A DNA stretch of 64,000 nt from Methanomassiliicoccales archaeon RumEn M1. Its GTDB lineage: Archaea > Thermoplasmatota > Thermoplasmata > Methanomassiliicoccales > Methanomassiliicoccaceae. The position numbers were made by a program, and so were the translations under genes. Positions 54,004 to 62,218 of the stretch are shown here, one piece after another. The notes beneath the pieces were generated by a model, which worked only from the letters and a program-made list of their open reading frames with translations, made no database searches and was not told the DNA's origin. The stretch's first letter is position 1. The number at the start of each line of letters is the position of its first letter. Location of the stretch: positions 26,537 to 90,536 of the forward strand of contig LJKK01000092.1 of the NCBI GenBank assembly GCA_001421185.1. The letters run 5' to 3'.

Positions 54004-56202
54004 GTGAGCGAACCGGTAATGCTTAAGGTTGCCAGCGCACAGCACCAGTCGGAGGTGGGCCTGGGGAGGGCCAGGATCGATACCGAGACCAGGAAGAAGC
54101 TGGGCGTGGACATGGGGGACTTCATCGAGATAGTCGGCAAGCGAAGGACCGCGGCCAAGGTGTTCCGCGCCCCCCAGGAGGACGAGGGCAAGGGGCTCAT
54201 CTCCATCGACGGCATGATACGCTCCAACGCCGGCATCAGCATCGGGGAGAAGGTGGCCGTGTCGAAGGCCGAGACGCAGCCGGCCAGCAAGATCGTGGTG
54301 GCGCCCAAGATCCCTCCGGGCAAGAGGGTCCGCTTCGGCCAGGGAGTGGAGGAGCTGTTCAAGAAGGGGCTGACCAACCGCCCCCTGGTGAAGGGCGACG
54401 CCATCATCATACCCAACATCGCCCTCATGGGCGGCTTCCTGCCCTTCGTGGTGATCAGCGCCGCTCCCTCGGGCGTGGTCGTCGTCGGCAGCCACACCGA
54501 GCTGGTGGTGAAGACCGAGCCGGTGGAGGCGGAGGAGGTGGCCTCGACATCGGTCACCTATGACGACGTGGGCGGCCTGGGCGACGAGCTGAAGCGCGTC
54601 CGCGAGATCATCGAGCTGCCGCTCAAGCACCCCGAGCTGTTCGACCGCCTGGGCATCGTGCCGCCGCGAGGCGTCCTGCTGTACGGTCCGCCTGGCACCG
54701 GCAAGACGCTCATCGCCAAGGCGGTGGCCAACGAGTCGGGGGCGAACTTTCACAGCATCAACGGCCCGGAGATCATGTCCAAGTACTACGGGCAGAGCGA
54801 GGAGAAGCTGCGGGAGAAGTTCGAGGAGGCCGAGAAGGACGCGCCGTCCATCATCTTCATAGACGAGATCGATTCCATTGCTCCCAGGCGCGAGGAGGTG
54901 ACAGGCGAGACGGAGCGCCGGGTGGTCGCCCAGATGCTCACCCTCATGGACGGCCTGGGAGGCCGCGGGCAGGTCATCGTGATCGGAGCGACCAATCGAG
55001 AGGACGCCATCGATCCGGCGCTGCGCCGCCCGGGACGGTTCGACCGGGAGATCGAGATCGGCGTCCCCACCAGGGAGGGGAGGCTGGAGATCATGCAGAT
55101 CCACACCCGCGGCATGCCCCTCGACCAGGACGTGGACCTGGGCAAGCTGGCCAGCTCCACCCACGGCTTCGTGGGGGCCGACCTCGCCGCCCTGGCCCGG
55201 GAGGCAGCCATGAAGTGCCTGGCCAGGCACGTCCCGGACCTGGACCTCGACCGCCCGGTGGCGCCCGAGGTGCTGGAGTCCATGCGGGTGACGCAGGAGG
55301 ACTTCAACGAGGCCCGCCGGGAGGTGGAGCCGTCGGCCATGCGCGAGGTGGCCATAGAGGTGCCGCACGTCCAGTGGTCCGACGTGGGCGGCCTCGATGA
55401 CGTCAAGCAGCTGCTGCGCGAGATGGTTGAGCTGCCCCTGGAGGACCCGGCGAGGTTCGAGCGGATGGGCATCAGGCCAGGCAGGGGGATCCTGCTGTAC
55501 GGTCCGCCTGGCACCGGCAAGACGCTCATCGCCAAGGCGGTGGCCAGCGAGTGCAACGTGAACTTCATATCGGTCAAGGGGCCAGAGGTGCTGAGCAAGT
55601 GGCTGGGGGAATCGGAGAAGGCCATCCGGCAGATCTTCAAGAAGGCCAAGCAGGTGGCGCCGGCCATCGTGTTCCTGGACGAGCTGGACGCCATCGCCCC
55701 CCGGAGGGGGAGCGATCTCGACTCCCACGCCATCGAGCGGGTGGTGAACCAGCTGCTGACGTCGATGGACGGGTTCGAGCCACTGGACCGCGTGACCGTC
55801 ATGGCGGCCACCAACCGGCCGGACATCATCGATCCGGCGCTGCTGCGCCCGGGCCGCTTCGACCGCCTGGCCCTGGTGCCGCTGCCCGATGCCCAGGCCC
55901 GGTCGAGCATCCTCCGCATCAAGACCGCCCGGATGCCGCTCGACGCCGTCGACCTGGACGAGCTGGTGGCCAGGACCGAGGGCTTCGCCGGCGCTGACCT
56001 TGAGTCGCTGTGTCGGGAGGCCGCCATGATCGCGCTGCGCGAGGACCCTGCCGCCGCCATGGTGGGGCAGCGGCACTTCGAGGCCGCGCTCAAGGTGGTC
56101 CGCGCGTCCTGCACCAAGGACGTCATGAAGTGGTACGAGGAGTTCAGCCACAGCATCGACCCGTCCGTGCCCAAGTGGCAGGACCCCGGGGTGTACCGAT
56201 AG
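54004..56202 (+). CDS. cdc48: Cdc48/VCP-type AAA ATPase
   Basis: 732-residue hexameric unfoldase with two AAA rings. The N domain ([21 protein letters not shown] onward) is the archaeal VAT double-psi barrel. D1 and D2 each have GPPGTGKT; Walker B is FIDEID in D1 and FLDELD in D2; second-region-of-homology arginines are in RRPGRFD and LRPGRFD. The chain ends VYR, which fits the hydrophobic-Tyr-X tail that docks proteasome 20S rings. Of the possible starts I choose GTG 54004, preceded by GGGG; TTG 53989 and ATG 54019 are alternatives. It feeds unfolded proteins to the proteasome and remodels complexes. Confidence 0.96.
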   Translation: MSEPVMLKVASAQHQSEVGLGRARIDTETRKKLGVDMGDFIEIVGKRRTAAKVFRAPQEDEGKGLISIDGMIRSNAGISIGEKVAVSKAETQPASKIVVAPKIPPGKRVRFGQGVEELFKKGLTNRPLVKGDAIIIPNIALMGGFLPFVVISAAPSGVVVVGSHTELVVKTEPVEAEEVASTSVTYDDVGGLGDELKRVREIIELPLKHPELFDRLGIVPPRGVLLYGPPGTGKTLIAKAVANESGANFHSINGPEIMSKYYGQSEEKLREKFEEAEKDAPSIIFIDEIDSIAPRREEVTGETERRVVAQMLTLMDGLGGRGQVIVIGATNREDAIDPALRRPGRFDREIEIGVPTREGRLEIMQIHTRGMPLDQDVDLGKLASSTHGFVGADLAALAREAAMKCLARHVPDLDLDRPVAPEVLESMRVTQEDFNEARREVEPSAMREVAIEVPHVQWSDVGGLDDVKQLLREMVELPLEDPARFERMGIRPGRGILLYGPPGTGKTLIAKAVASECNVNFISVKGPEVLSKWLGESEKAIRQIFKKAKQVAPAIVFLDELDAIAPRRGSDLDSHAIERVVNQLLTSMDGFEPLDRVTVMAATNRPDIIDPALLRPGRFDRLALVPLPDAQARSSILRIKTARMPLDAVDLDELVARTEGFAGADLESLCREAAMIALREDPAAAMVGQRHFEAALKVVRASCTKDVMKWYEEFSHSIDPSVPKWQDPGVYR
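54674..54730 (+). repeat. 57-base exact internal repeat in cdc48, copy 1 (D1)
   Basis: The DNA encoding the D1 Walker A region is base-for-base identical over 57 bases with 55490-55546 in D2, 816 bases away. Flanking sequence differs. Synonymous positions would not stay identical by protein selection alone. Confidence 0.9.
55490..55546 (+). repeat. 57-base exact internal repeat in cdc48, copy 2 (D2)
   Basis: Second copy of the identical Walker A block; see the D1 copy. The first mismatch to the right changes AAC to AGC. Confidence 0.9.
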
Positions 56203-56203
56203 T

Positions 56204-57088
56204 TCAGGACGAGCGTTCGCCGGCCAGCCGCTGGATGATCCGCCCGTATACCTCGGGCGCCTTGGCGTCCTCCCCGCCGGCGTCGATGTTGGGGTTGTCG
56301 TTCACCTCGATGACGATGTACTCGTCGCCCACCTGCTTGATGTCCACGCCGTAGAGGCCCCGGCCGATGGCCCTGGAGGCCGCCAGGCCCACCTCCAGGA
56401 GGCGAGGGTCGACGGTGGCCACGTCCACCGCCTCGATCTTGGCCCACTCGGTGTGGCCATTGTCCTGGCGCGACAGCTTCCACGAATCGCCGGGCATCAC
56501 GTACTTGCACACGAAGAGCACCTCTCCGTCCAGCGTCGTCACCCTCCAATCGAACCGGGAGGGGACGTACCTCTGGGCCACGATCTCATCGGCCCGGCGG
56601 CAATATTTGCGGGCCGCTTCCTGGAACTCCTTCACCGTGGAGACCTTGTCCACATGCAGCGAGAAGGAGGTGTGCGGCGCCTTCAGGATGAGGGGGCTCC
56701 CCAGCTCCTCGAAGAGGGCTTCGATGCTCGCCCTGTCGATCTCGGTCTTGCCGATGAACCGCGTCTCCGGTATCGGCACGTTGGCGCGCATCAGGTGCAT
56801 GTACATGTTGATCTTGTCGCAGCAGATGATGATGGAGTCGGGATCGTCTATCACCGGCATGCCGTGCAGTTCCGCCGTGCGCGAGGCCACGTAGGCGGCG
56901 TTCAGCGGGTCGGTGAGCGAGCGGATGAACAGGGCGTCGTACGACGGGATGCGGGCGATGTCCCGGCGGAAGATGAACTCTAGCTCATGCCCCAATCGAT
57001 GGGCGGCCATCTTGAAGTTGGCCAGCGCGGTTAGCTCCTCCGCCCTGGACACCGTGTAGCGTTCTACGAAACAGGCTATCTTTGCCAT
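56204..57088 (-). CDS. RimK-like ATP-grasp ligase
   Basis: 294 residues of the RimK/LysX type: ACFVERYTVSRAEELTALANFK opening, LILKAPHTSFSLHVDKV ATP-binding core, VAQRYVPSRFDWRVTTLDGEVLFVCKYVMPGDS and the metal-binding VIEVNDNPNIDAGGED end. It would ligate an amino acid to a carboxylate with ATP, making a peptide-like bond. Its start overlaps the stop of the upstream gene, its presumed partner, by 13 bases. Substrate unknown. Confidence 0.87.
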   Translation of the reverse strand: MAKIACFVERYTVSRAEELTALANFKMAAHRLGHELEFIFRRDIARIPSYDALFIRSLTDPLNAAYVASRTAELHGMPVIDDPDSIIICCDKINMYMHLMRANVPIPETRFIGKTEIDRASIEALFEELGSPLILKAPHTSFSLHVDKVSTVKEFQEAARKYCRRADEIVAQRYVPSRFDWRVTTLDGEVLFVCKYVMPGDSWKLSRQDNGHTEWAKIEAVDVATVDPRLLEVGLAASRAIGRGLYGVDIKQVGDEYIVIEVNDNPNIDAGGEDAKAPEVYGRIIQRLAGERSS

Positions 57089-57728
57089 TCGTTCGCCTTC
57101 CTTAGGAGCTTCAGCTCCCTTGAACCGAGGTCCTGCAGCTGCAGCGGCTCGATGGCGCTCAGCATCAGCCTCCCGTCCTCGATGATGCGCAGCTTGCAGA
57201 GGGGGAGATGGAACAGGTCCCACACCTTGGCCGCCATGTCGTCGAGATGCTCGCTGGTGGTGCTGCCCATCACGCACTTGTACTCGCGCACCGCCGCGCC
57301 CTCGTCGATCCGCTGGACGCACATGGCGTACTTGAAGTTCCTCGTCATGGACCGGGCGATCCTCTTCACGTGGCCGGCCTTGTGCACCACGCTGTGCCTC
57401 TTCATGAACGGATTGATGGGATAGACGATGCAGGGCGGTTCGAAACGTCGTTCGTGATGTAATTCTCGGGCACCGGAATGCCGGCCGCCTCGGCGCGCTG
57501 CAGGCAAAGCGGTACGATGTAGGCGTCGAGCGCTTCCTTGACCCTCGGATACACCCGAACGCCCGAGATCTCCGCCTCAACGCTGCTGTAGTGTCCCTCG
57601 CTGAGATACCGGTAATCGCCCAGGATGTTCAAGAACGCGCAGCCATTCCCATTCGGAGACCATTTTTCCCGGGTGATCAAGCTAGGCCATCTCTTGCTGG
57701 GCGAAATCGTCCGCCGGTAGATAAACAT
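57076..57728 (-). CDS. Partner of the RimK-like ligase, possibly RLAN-type (frameshifted)
   Basis: About 217 residues from the ATG at 57728, starting MFIYRRTISPSKRWPSL. One base is missing near 57443-57447: the first frame reads correctly to VPENYITNDV and the second resumes with EPPCIVYPINPFMKRH and ends at 57076. The C-terminal part is basic (HKAGHVKRIARSMTRNFKYAM) and then rich in short strands. It resembles the RLAN domain that in many genomes is fused N-terminally to RimK ligases; here it is a separate, overlapping gene. The identification is from memory and tentative. It may select or hold the acceptor. Confidence 0.65.
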
Positions 57729-57850
57729 TGCTTCCTGACGCTCAGGACCGCCTCCCGACGATGCCGAAAGCGGAACGCGTCTCGCATGTGTTAAATACGG
57801 AGGACCTGATTCTTGCCCAGTCAAAAATCACCTTAAAAGAGGTTGCTGGG

Positions 57851-58096
57851 ATGAGGAAATTTATCACTGAGCTCAAGGGAAAGACGGTAATGACCAACGA
57901 CGGGCAGATCCTGGGAATGATCGACAACTTTCTCATAAACACTGCCAGCGGCGACATCCAGAACGTCCTGGTGGTCCCCGCCCAAGAGGTCGAGACCCGC
58001 CTCTACAAGACCGATGCCCAGGGACGCCTGGTGCTTCCGTTCAGCGAGATGAGGGCGGTCCGCGACGTCGTCGTGATGTCCGTCTCCAACGTCTGA
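57851..58096 (+). CDS. PRC-barrel domain protein
   Basis: 81 residues starting MRKFITELKGKTVMTNDGQILG, the usual opening of small archaeal PRC-barrel proteins. The rest (IDNFLINTASGDIQNVLVV, FSEMRAVRDVVVM) matches the family. These small beta-barrels bind proteins or RNA; some archaeal members act in cell division. GAGG lies eight bases before the ATG; the frame open to 57728 is not coding. Convergent with msrB. Confidence 0.88.
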   Translation: MRKFITELKGKTVMTNDGQILGMIDNFLINTASGDIQNVLVVPAQEVETRLYKTDAQGRLVLPFSEMRAVRDVVVMSVSNV

Positions 58097-58103
58097 GCGG
58101 GCC

Positions 58104-58117
58104 GGGGGCCGGCCCCC
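58104..58117. terminator. Palindrome between convergent genes
   Basis: GGGGGCCGGCCCCC, a 14-base perfect palindrome between the PRC-barrel stop and the msrB stop. A bidirectional terminator is possible, but no T run follows and GC-rich DNA makes such palindromes common. Confidence 0.35.
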
Positions 58118-58118
58118 A

Positions 58119-58526
58119 TCACTCCTTCTTGAACTCAAGGGCCCCGGAGTTCATGCAATACCTCAGACCGGTGGGCGGCGGGCCGTCCTCGAAGACATGC
58201 CCCAGATGCCCGCCGCACCTCGCGCACGCCACGCCGTCGCGGACCATGCCGAAGCGTTCGTCCGGGACTATCTCCACCGCCCCCTCGCATATGGGCTCGA
58301 AGAAGCTGGGCCATCCCGTCCCCGACTCGAACTTGGCCTCCGAGGAGAACAGTTCGCTATGGCATCCGGCGCACAGGTATACGCCCTTGTCGTGATTGTC
58401 CCAGTACTTGTTGCGGAATGGCGGCTCGGTACCGTCCTGGCGGAGTATGCGGAACTGCTCGGGGGTCAGCACGCGCCGCCACTCCTCCTCCGAGCGCTCC
58501 AGTTTCTCTCGCTCGCACGTTCGCAT
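58119..58526 (-). CDS. msrB: Peptide-methionine (R)-S-oxide reductase
   Basis: 135 residues. The catalytic cysteine is in RYCMNSGALEF; the zinc-binding CxxC pairs are CAGC and CARC; GTGWPSFFEP is the substrate loop. Repairs oxidised methionine. The start at 58526 is supported by a CAAATATG box centred 26 bases upstream (58549-58556), giving a leaderless mRNA; the longer frame to 58739 overlaps elp3. Confidence 0.95.
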   Translation of the reverse strand: MRTCEREKLERSEEEWRRVLTPEQFRILRQDGTEPPFRNKYWDNHDKGVYLCAGCHSELFSSEAKFESGTGWPSFFEPICEGAVEIVPDERFGMVRDGVACARCGGHLGHVFEDGPPPTGLRYCMNSGALEFKKE

Positions 58527-58566
58527 GCAACGTCCTAGCCATCGGCCGCATATTTGTACTGTACGC

Positions 58567-60136
58567 TCACAGGCGCTTGGCCATGTACATGCCGTCGCGA
58601 TGGTATCCCAGGGACGCGTAATAGCGCCGCACCCCGACCCCGCTGGTGACGCGAATGGCCGAGCAGCCCTGCTCCCTGGCCCTCTCCTCGGCCCTGGACA
58701 CGAGCTCGCGGCCGAACCCGCGGTGCTGCCATCCCTCACCGTCCTGGTCGAGCGGCACGATCCTGCCGAACACCTTCAGCTCCCTGATGCCGGCCACCGG
58801 GCCGTCGCCCGTGCGCAACCGGACGTATCCGACGAGGGCGTCCCGCTCCGGGAGCGAGACGGTGAGAAAGTGCTCCCTTCCCCCGGAAGCCTCGTATGAT
58901 ATCTCATCGAATCGCGCGTCCTCCGCGCGGTAGTCGACCACCCCCATGAGGCCGACCTCGTGGCACCGTATGCAGCGGCATGCCGTTCCATGTGAACGCA
59001 TCCGCTCCTTGACCAGCTCGCGCAGGTGCCCCTTGTCCACCCCGGCCTCGATGAGCGGGACCGGGATGTCCCTCTGGATGCGCTGTATGCGCACGTACGG
59101 CGGAACGAGGGATTTCATCCTGGCGATGACCTCCGCCGCCTCGTCGGTGGTGTACGGACGATAATCGCCCGATTCCCACATCTCGTGCAGCCTGGTCCCC
59201 TTGACGACCAGCGTGGGGTATATCTTCAGCATGTCGGGACGGAAGGCGGGGTCGTCGAACATGCGGCGGAAGCTCTCGACGTCGAGCTCGGGCGACGAGC
59301 CGGGGAGGCCGGGCATGATGTGATAGCACACCTTGAGACCGGCGCGCTTGGCCACCGCCGTCGCGTCCACGATGGCCTGCAGCCCGTGCCCCCCGGTTCA
59401 CGCTCCTGAGGATCTCATCGTCAAGGACCTGCACTCCCATCTCCACCCGGGTCATGCCCAGGCGCATGGAGGCGGCGCACTGCTCCTCCGTCAATGCGTC
59501 GGGGCGGGTCTCGACGGTCATCCCAATGCAGCGATAGGGCGCCCCCTCGTTGAGCGCCTGCGCCTCCTCCAGGGTTCCAGAGGCGGCGCCGTTCATGGCG
59601 TCGAGGCATCGCTTGACGAAGTCCTCCTGGTACTCCGGCGGGCGCGACGTGAACGTGCCGCCCATGATGATGAGGTCGATCTTCCCGGCATGATGTCCGA
59701 TGGCCTCCAGCTGCTCTATCCGTCCCTTGACCTGCTCGTACGGGTCGAAGCTGTAGTGGGCGCCGCGGCGGGCCGCTGGTTCCTTTCCCGTGTACGACTG
59801 CGGCGAGCCGTTGTCGACCCCGCCGGGGCAGAAGATGCACTTGCCGTGCGGACAGGGCGCCGGGGAGGTCATAACGGCCACGACGGCCACGCCCGAAAGC
59901 GTCCGCACCGGCTTGCGCTGCAGAATGGCCTCCGCCCTCTCCAGCTCCTCGCCGCTCAGCCGCCCCAACGTCTCGGAGTTGGGCGGCACGCCCTTCAGCC
60001 GGTGCTTGCGGCACAGCTCGATCTTGGCCCGCTGGAGGTCATCCTTGTCCTGGATGCGGCCGTCGAGCAGGCGCTCGACCAGCTCCCTATGGTAGTCTTC
60101 AGAGGACACGTCGCTCAGCCGTAGTATACCTGGCAC
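58567..60136 (-). CDS. elp3: Elp3 tRNA uridine(34) acetyltransferase (frameshifted)
   Basis: Radical SAM/acetyltransferase that modifies wobble uridine. Repaired length about 522 residues. The N-terminal part carries the cluster motif CPHGKCIFC; the C-terminal GNAT domain includes FGRELVSRAEERAREQGCSAIRV. The two frames (60136 to 58904 and 59370 to 58567) join if one G is removed from the six-base C run at 59389-59394, restoring NRGHGLQAIVDATAVAKRAG. Start GTG 60136 overlaps the small gene by 22 bases; GTG 60109 is also possible. The break is probably a sequence error. Confidence 0.92.
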
Positions 60137-60396
60137 TCCTTGGTCACTTCCTTGGCCTGCTGCGAGGCCATCTCGATCACGTCGATGGTGAGGATGGCGT
60201 GATAGGGTATGAAGCGCAGCTGGCCCTCCGAACCGTCGGTGGCGTCCATCTTCAGGACGATGGCCAGTTCGCTGGAGAACGCCGCGTAGCCCCGGAACTC
60301 CCCAGTGGAAATGATCGGCGCACCGTCGCCGTTCTTGCTGGCCACGCGATACTTCGAGCCCTTGATGACGAACTGTTCGTTCTCGTTGGCCTTCAT
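60115..60396 (-). CDS. Conserved-looking small protein, unknown
   Basis: 93 residues, mostly beta: FVIKGSKYRVASKNGDGAP, GEFRGYAAFSSELAIVLKM, QLRFIPYHAILTIDVIE. The pattern of short strands ending in an I-x-I-D-V turn resembles an Sm-like or small barrel fold; this is a guess. Its start overlaps the HTH regulator's stop (ATGA) and its stop overlaps the Elp3 start, so the three are translated together. Confidence 0.7.
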   Translation of the reverse strand: MKANENEQFVIKGSKYRVASKNGDGAPIISTGEFRGYAAFSSELAIVLKMDATDGSEGQLRFIPYHAILTIDVIEMASQQAKEVTKECQVYYG

Positions 60397-60848
60397 TCCA
60401 TGGCCTCCTCGATGAGCCTCTGGAAGTGGTCCACGGTCTGGCGGTAGTTCTGCATGGCCATGTCCACGTTGGCCTCGGTGAACGACCAGGCCTTGCGGAG
60501 GTCGCCGTAGCGTATGCGATATCCGCGCTTCATGACGCCGTCGCGCTCCACTTCCGCCTCCTCCAGCAGGTCGATGGACTTAAGCTTGTTGAGGTGCCGG
60601 TAGATGGTGGGCTTGGTCGTGTTGAGATAGGCGGCGAGCTCCTCAACCTGCCACACCCGCTTGATGTTGCGCATGAAGCAATCCATGAACAATCGGTATG
60701 GCACGCTGTCCTGGGTGTCCGCCACGTTGGTCTTGGGATTGTAGCCCTTGGGAAGGTATCCGATGTGGGTGAGGAACTGCAGCGCGATGTCGTCGACGTC
60801 GCTCAGAGGGGTCAGGGGGGTGTTGCTCTCCACGCGAAGCTCGAACAT
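60393..60848 (-). CDS. Winged-helix transcriptional regulator
   Basis: 151 residues. The winged helix is in the middle (VWQVEELAAYLNTTKPTIYRHLNKLKSIDLLEEAEVE), similar to ArsR/TrmB-type domains, followed by a wing with GYRIRYGDL and a C-terminal helix for dimerisation. No ligand-binding domain. It heads the regulator-small protein-Elp3 unit, so it may control its own operon. Box A candidate GTAAATACC near 60876-60884. Confidence 0.82.
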   Translation of the reverse strand: MFELRVESNTPLTPLSDVDDIALQFLTHIGYLPKGYNPKTNVADTQDSVPYRLFMDCFMRNIKRVWQVEELAAYLNTTKPTIYRHLNKLKSIDLLEEAEVERDGVMKRGYRIRYGDLRKAWSFTEANVDMAMQNYRQTVDHFQRLIEEAME

Positions 60849-61094
60849 TAATATCGGCAGCTGATGTTTGTAAAGGTATTTACTTGTTTATGCTCACAAC
60901 AAGTCGAACCCGATAGAACAACATACCGCTAGTATGAACGTACACCATCGTATTGTCCATTCGCCATTAATTTTCTCCGAAATAAAATGACTTTGGGGAA
61001 AGTCATCTAGAGATTTATCACAAGTAGGATAACGATGACCTATTTAGAGATAAGGGATTTATATGACGAGCCCAGTCGAAGTCCCAGGTATTAC
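60849..61094. other. AT-rich divergent promoter region
   Basis: 246 bases between the regulator gene and the transporter operon. AT-rich compared with surroundings. It contains the regulator box A near 60876-60884, an AAATAAAAT stretch near 60981, and the transporter box A at 61058-61065. No RNA gene was recognised. The regulator gene next door could act on both sides. Confidence 0.5.
61058..61065 (+). promoter_or_regulatory. Box A for the SsuA/TauA-type transporter operon
   Basis: TTTATATG; its centre is 33 bases before the ATG at 61095, giving a leader of about seven bases. This favours 61095 over the upstream in-frame ATG at 61035. Confidence 0.5.
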
Positions 61095-62174
61095 ATGAAA
61101 CGGAGCACAACTATCGCCATTGCCATTGTAGTAGTGGCAATTATCGCCGTTGCTGGAGTGATGGCGTCCGGTGCCCTTCAGAGAGATGGGATCAAGTATC
61201 TGGACGTGCCGCCAGCACAGCATGAGGAGTATCTTCAAAGCAGCTTGATCGATGGAGCAGTAAGCTGGGAGCCATATGCTTCGGAGTGTGTTCACTCGGG
61301 AGCAGCAAAGGTCTTGATCCAGTCTGGAGAGGTGTGGCCTGACCATCCATGTTGCGTGCTCGTCGCCAACTCAAATTCAGAAATAGGCGACGATGTCATG
61401 GCCAGGGTCGTCAAGGCCCATGTGGAAGCGACCAACTGGATTCTGGAGACCATCGAGAACAAAGATTCGAATCCGGAAAACTATAACGCGCTATTAAATG
61501 TTGCCAGTGAGTTCAGTGATGTGAGCGAAGAGGTCGTCGAGATGGCCCTCCAGAACATGAAGTTGACCTACGACATAACGCCGGAGACCATCTCCTATCT
61601 CGAGACGTTTACCAACGAGTATCTGGACGCTGGCCTCATCTCGAAAAACCGTGTGCAGAACGTCGATGAGTTCGTGAACAGCCTGGTCGACCTCTCCTAT
61701 CTAGAAAGGATCGATGAGGTCGAGCCAGGGGCTGAACTCACCCCCGTAAAGATCGGTTATCTCCAGGGTGATCTACACCAGCTTGCCCGAGTAGTTGCCA
61801 GCAATATCGAACTCCCCATCGATGGCAATGAAGAGGGTAGGAGCCTATTCATGAGGTATGGGATCAATGCTGAGGTGCCGAGTGGCATGCCCGGAGGAGG
61901 GTACTCCAATGGAGGGGCAGTGATGGTGGGTCACGGTAACTGGGATGTAGCTTATCTTGGATCACCTCCAGTAATCCTCAATGTCGCGAACCAGGGACAC
62001 CCTGTAAAGATCCTGGCCCTCGCCAACACCGAGGGATCCGCATTGATAGTCGCAGGTGACAGGACCATCGAGGACCTGAACGGCCTGACCATCGGACAGC
62101 CTGGCACCTCGAGCATTCAGTACCTGCTCCTCGTCGCAATCGCCGAGGAATATGGATATAGGCTCACTCGCTGA
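61095..62174 (+). CDS. Nitrate/sulfonate/taurine-type ABC binding protein with swapped lobes
   Basis: 359 residues. The ATG at 61095 gives a normal signal peptide (hydrophobic core about 6-22, AVAGVMASGA). What follows is in the wrong order for the SsuA/TauA family. First comes the second lobe: IKYLDVPPAQHEEYLQ, DGAVSWEPYASE, GEVWPDHPCCVLVANS, VVKAHVEATNWI, to about residue 205. Then a linker (about 206-228), and only then the first lobe: PVKIGYLQGDLHQLARVVASN, GGAVMVGHGNWDVAYLGSPPVILNV, KILALANTEGSALIV, GQPGTSSIQYLLLVAIAEEYGY, and the protein stops. Together the pieces make roughly one complete binding fold, as in a circular permutation. Natural permutation or misassembly of tandem paralogues are both possible. 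Confidence 0.8.
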   Translation: MKRSTTIAIAIVVVAIIAVAGVMASGALQRDGIKYLDVPPAQHEEYLQSSLIDGAVSWEPYASECVHSGAAKVLIQSGEVWPDHPCCVLVANSNSEIGDDVMARVVKAHVEATNWILETIENKDSNPENYNALLNVASEFSDVSEEVVEMALQNMKLTYDITPETISYLETFTNEYLDAGLISKNRVQNVDEFVNSLVDLSYLERIDEVEPGAELTPVKIGYLQGDLHQLARVVASNIELPIDGNEEGRSLFMRYGINAEVPSGMPGGGYSNGGAVMVGHGNWDVAYLGSPPVILNVANQGHPVKILALANTEGSALIVAGDRTIEDLNGLTIGQPGTSSIQYLLLVAIAEEYGYRLTR

Positions 62175-62183
62175 GTTCCAAAC

Positions 62184-62198
62184 CTTTTTATTTTTTTA
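62184..62198 (+). terminator. T-rich tract between binding protein and permease
   Basis: TTTTTATTTTTTT-type run ten bases after the binding-protein stop. It could attenuate transcription so that binding protein exceeds permease, or act as box A for a leaderless permease mRNA, since the ATG at 62219 is about 28 bases away. Confidence 0.4.
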
Positions 62199-62218
62199 GC
62201 CAAGTGGGGTGGACGAAC

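Noticed and set aside
53965..56151. 728-codon open frame antisense to cdc48
   Set aside because: Composition shadow of a GC-rich gene: arginine/glycine/histidine-rich, no fold, and fully covered by a conserved AAA ATPase on the other strand.
57402..57507. Two separate genes in the RimK partner region
   Set aside because: The two frames are complementary halves of one protein and join with a single-base correction, like six other sites in this window.
58567..59370. Independent acetyltransferase gene downstream of a truncated radical SAM gene
   Set aside because: Sequence before the GNAT domain continues the Elp3 radical SAM domain; one extra base in a C run explains the split.
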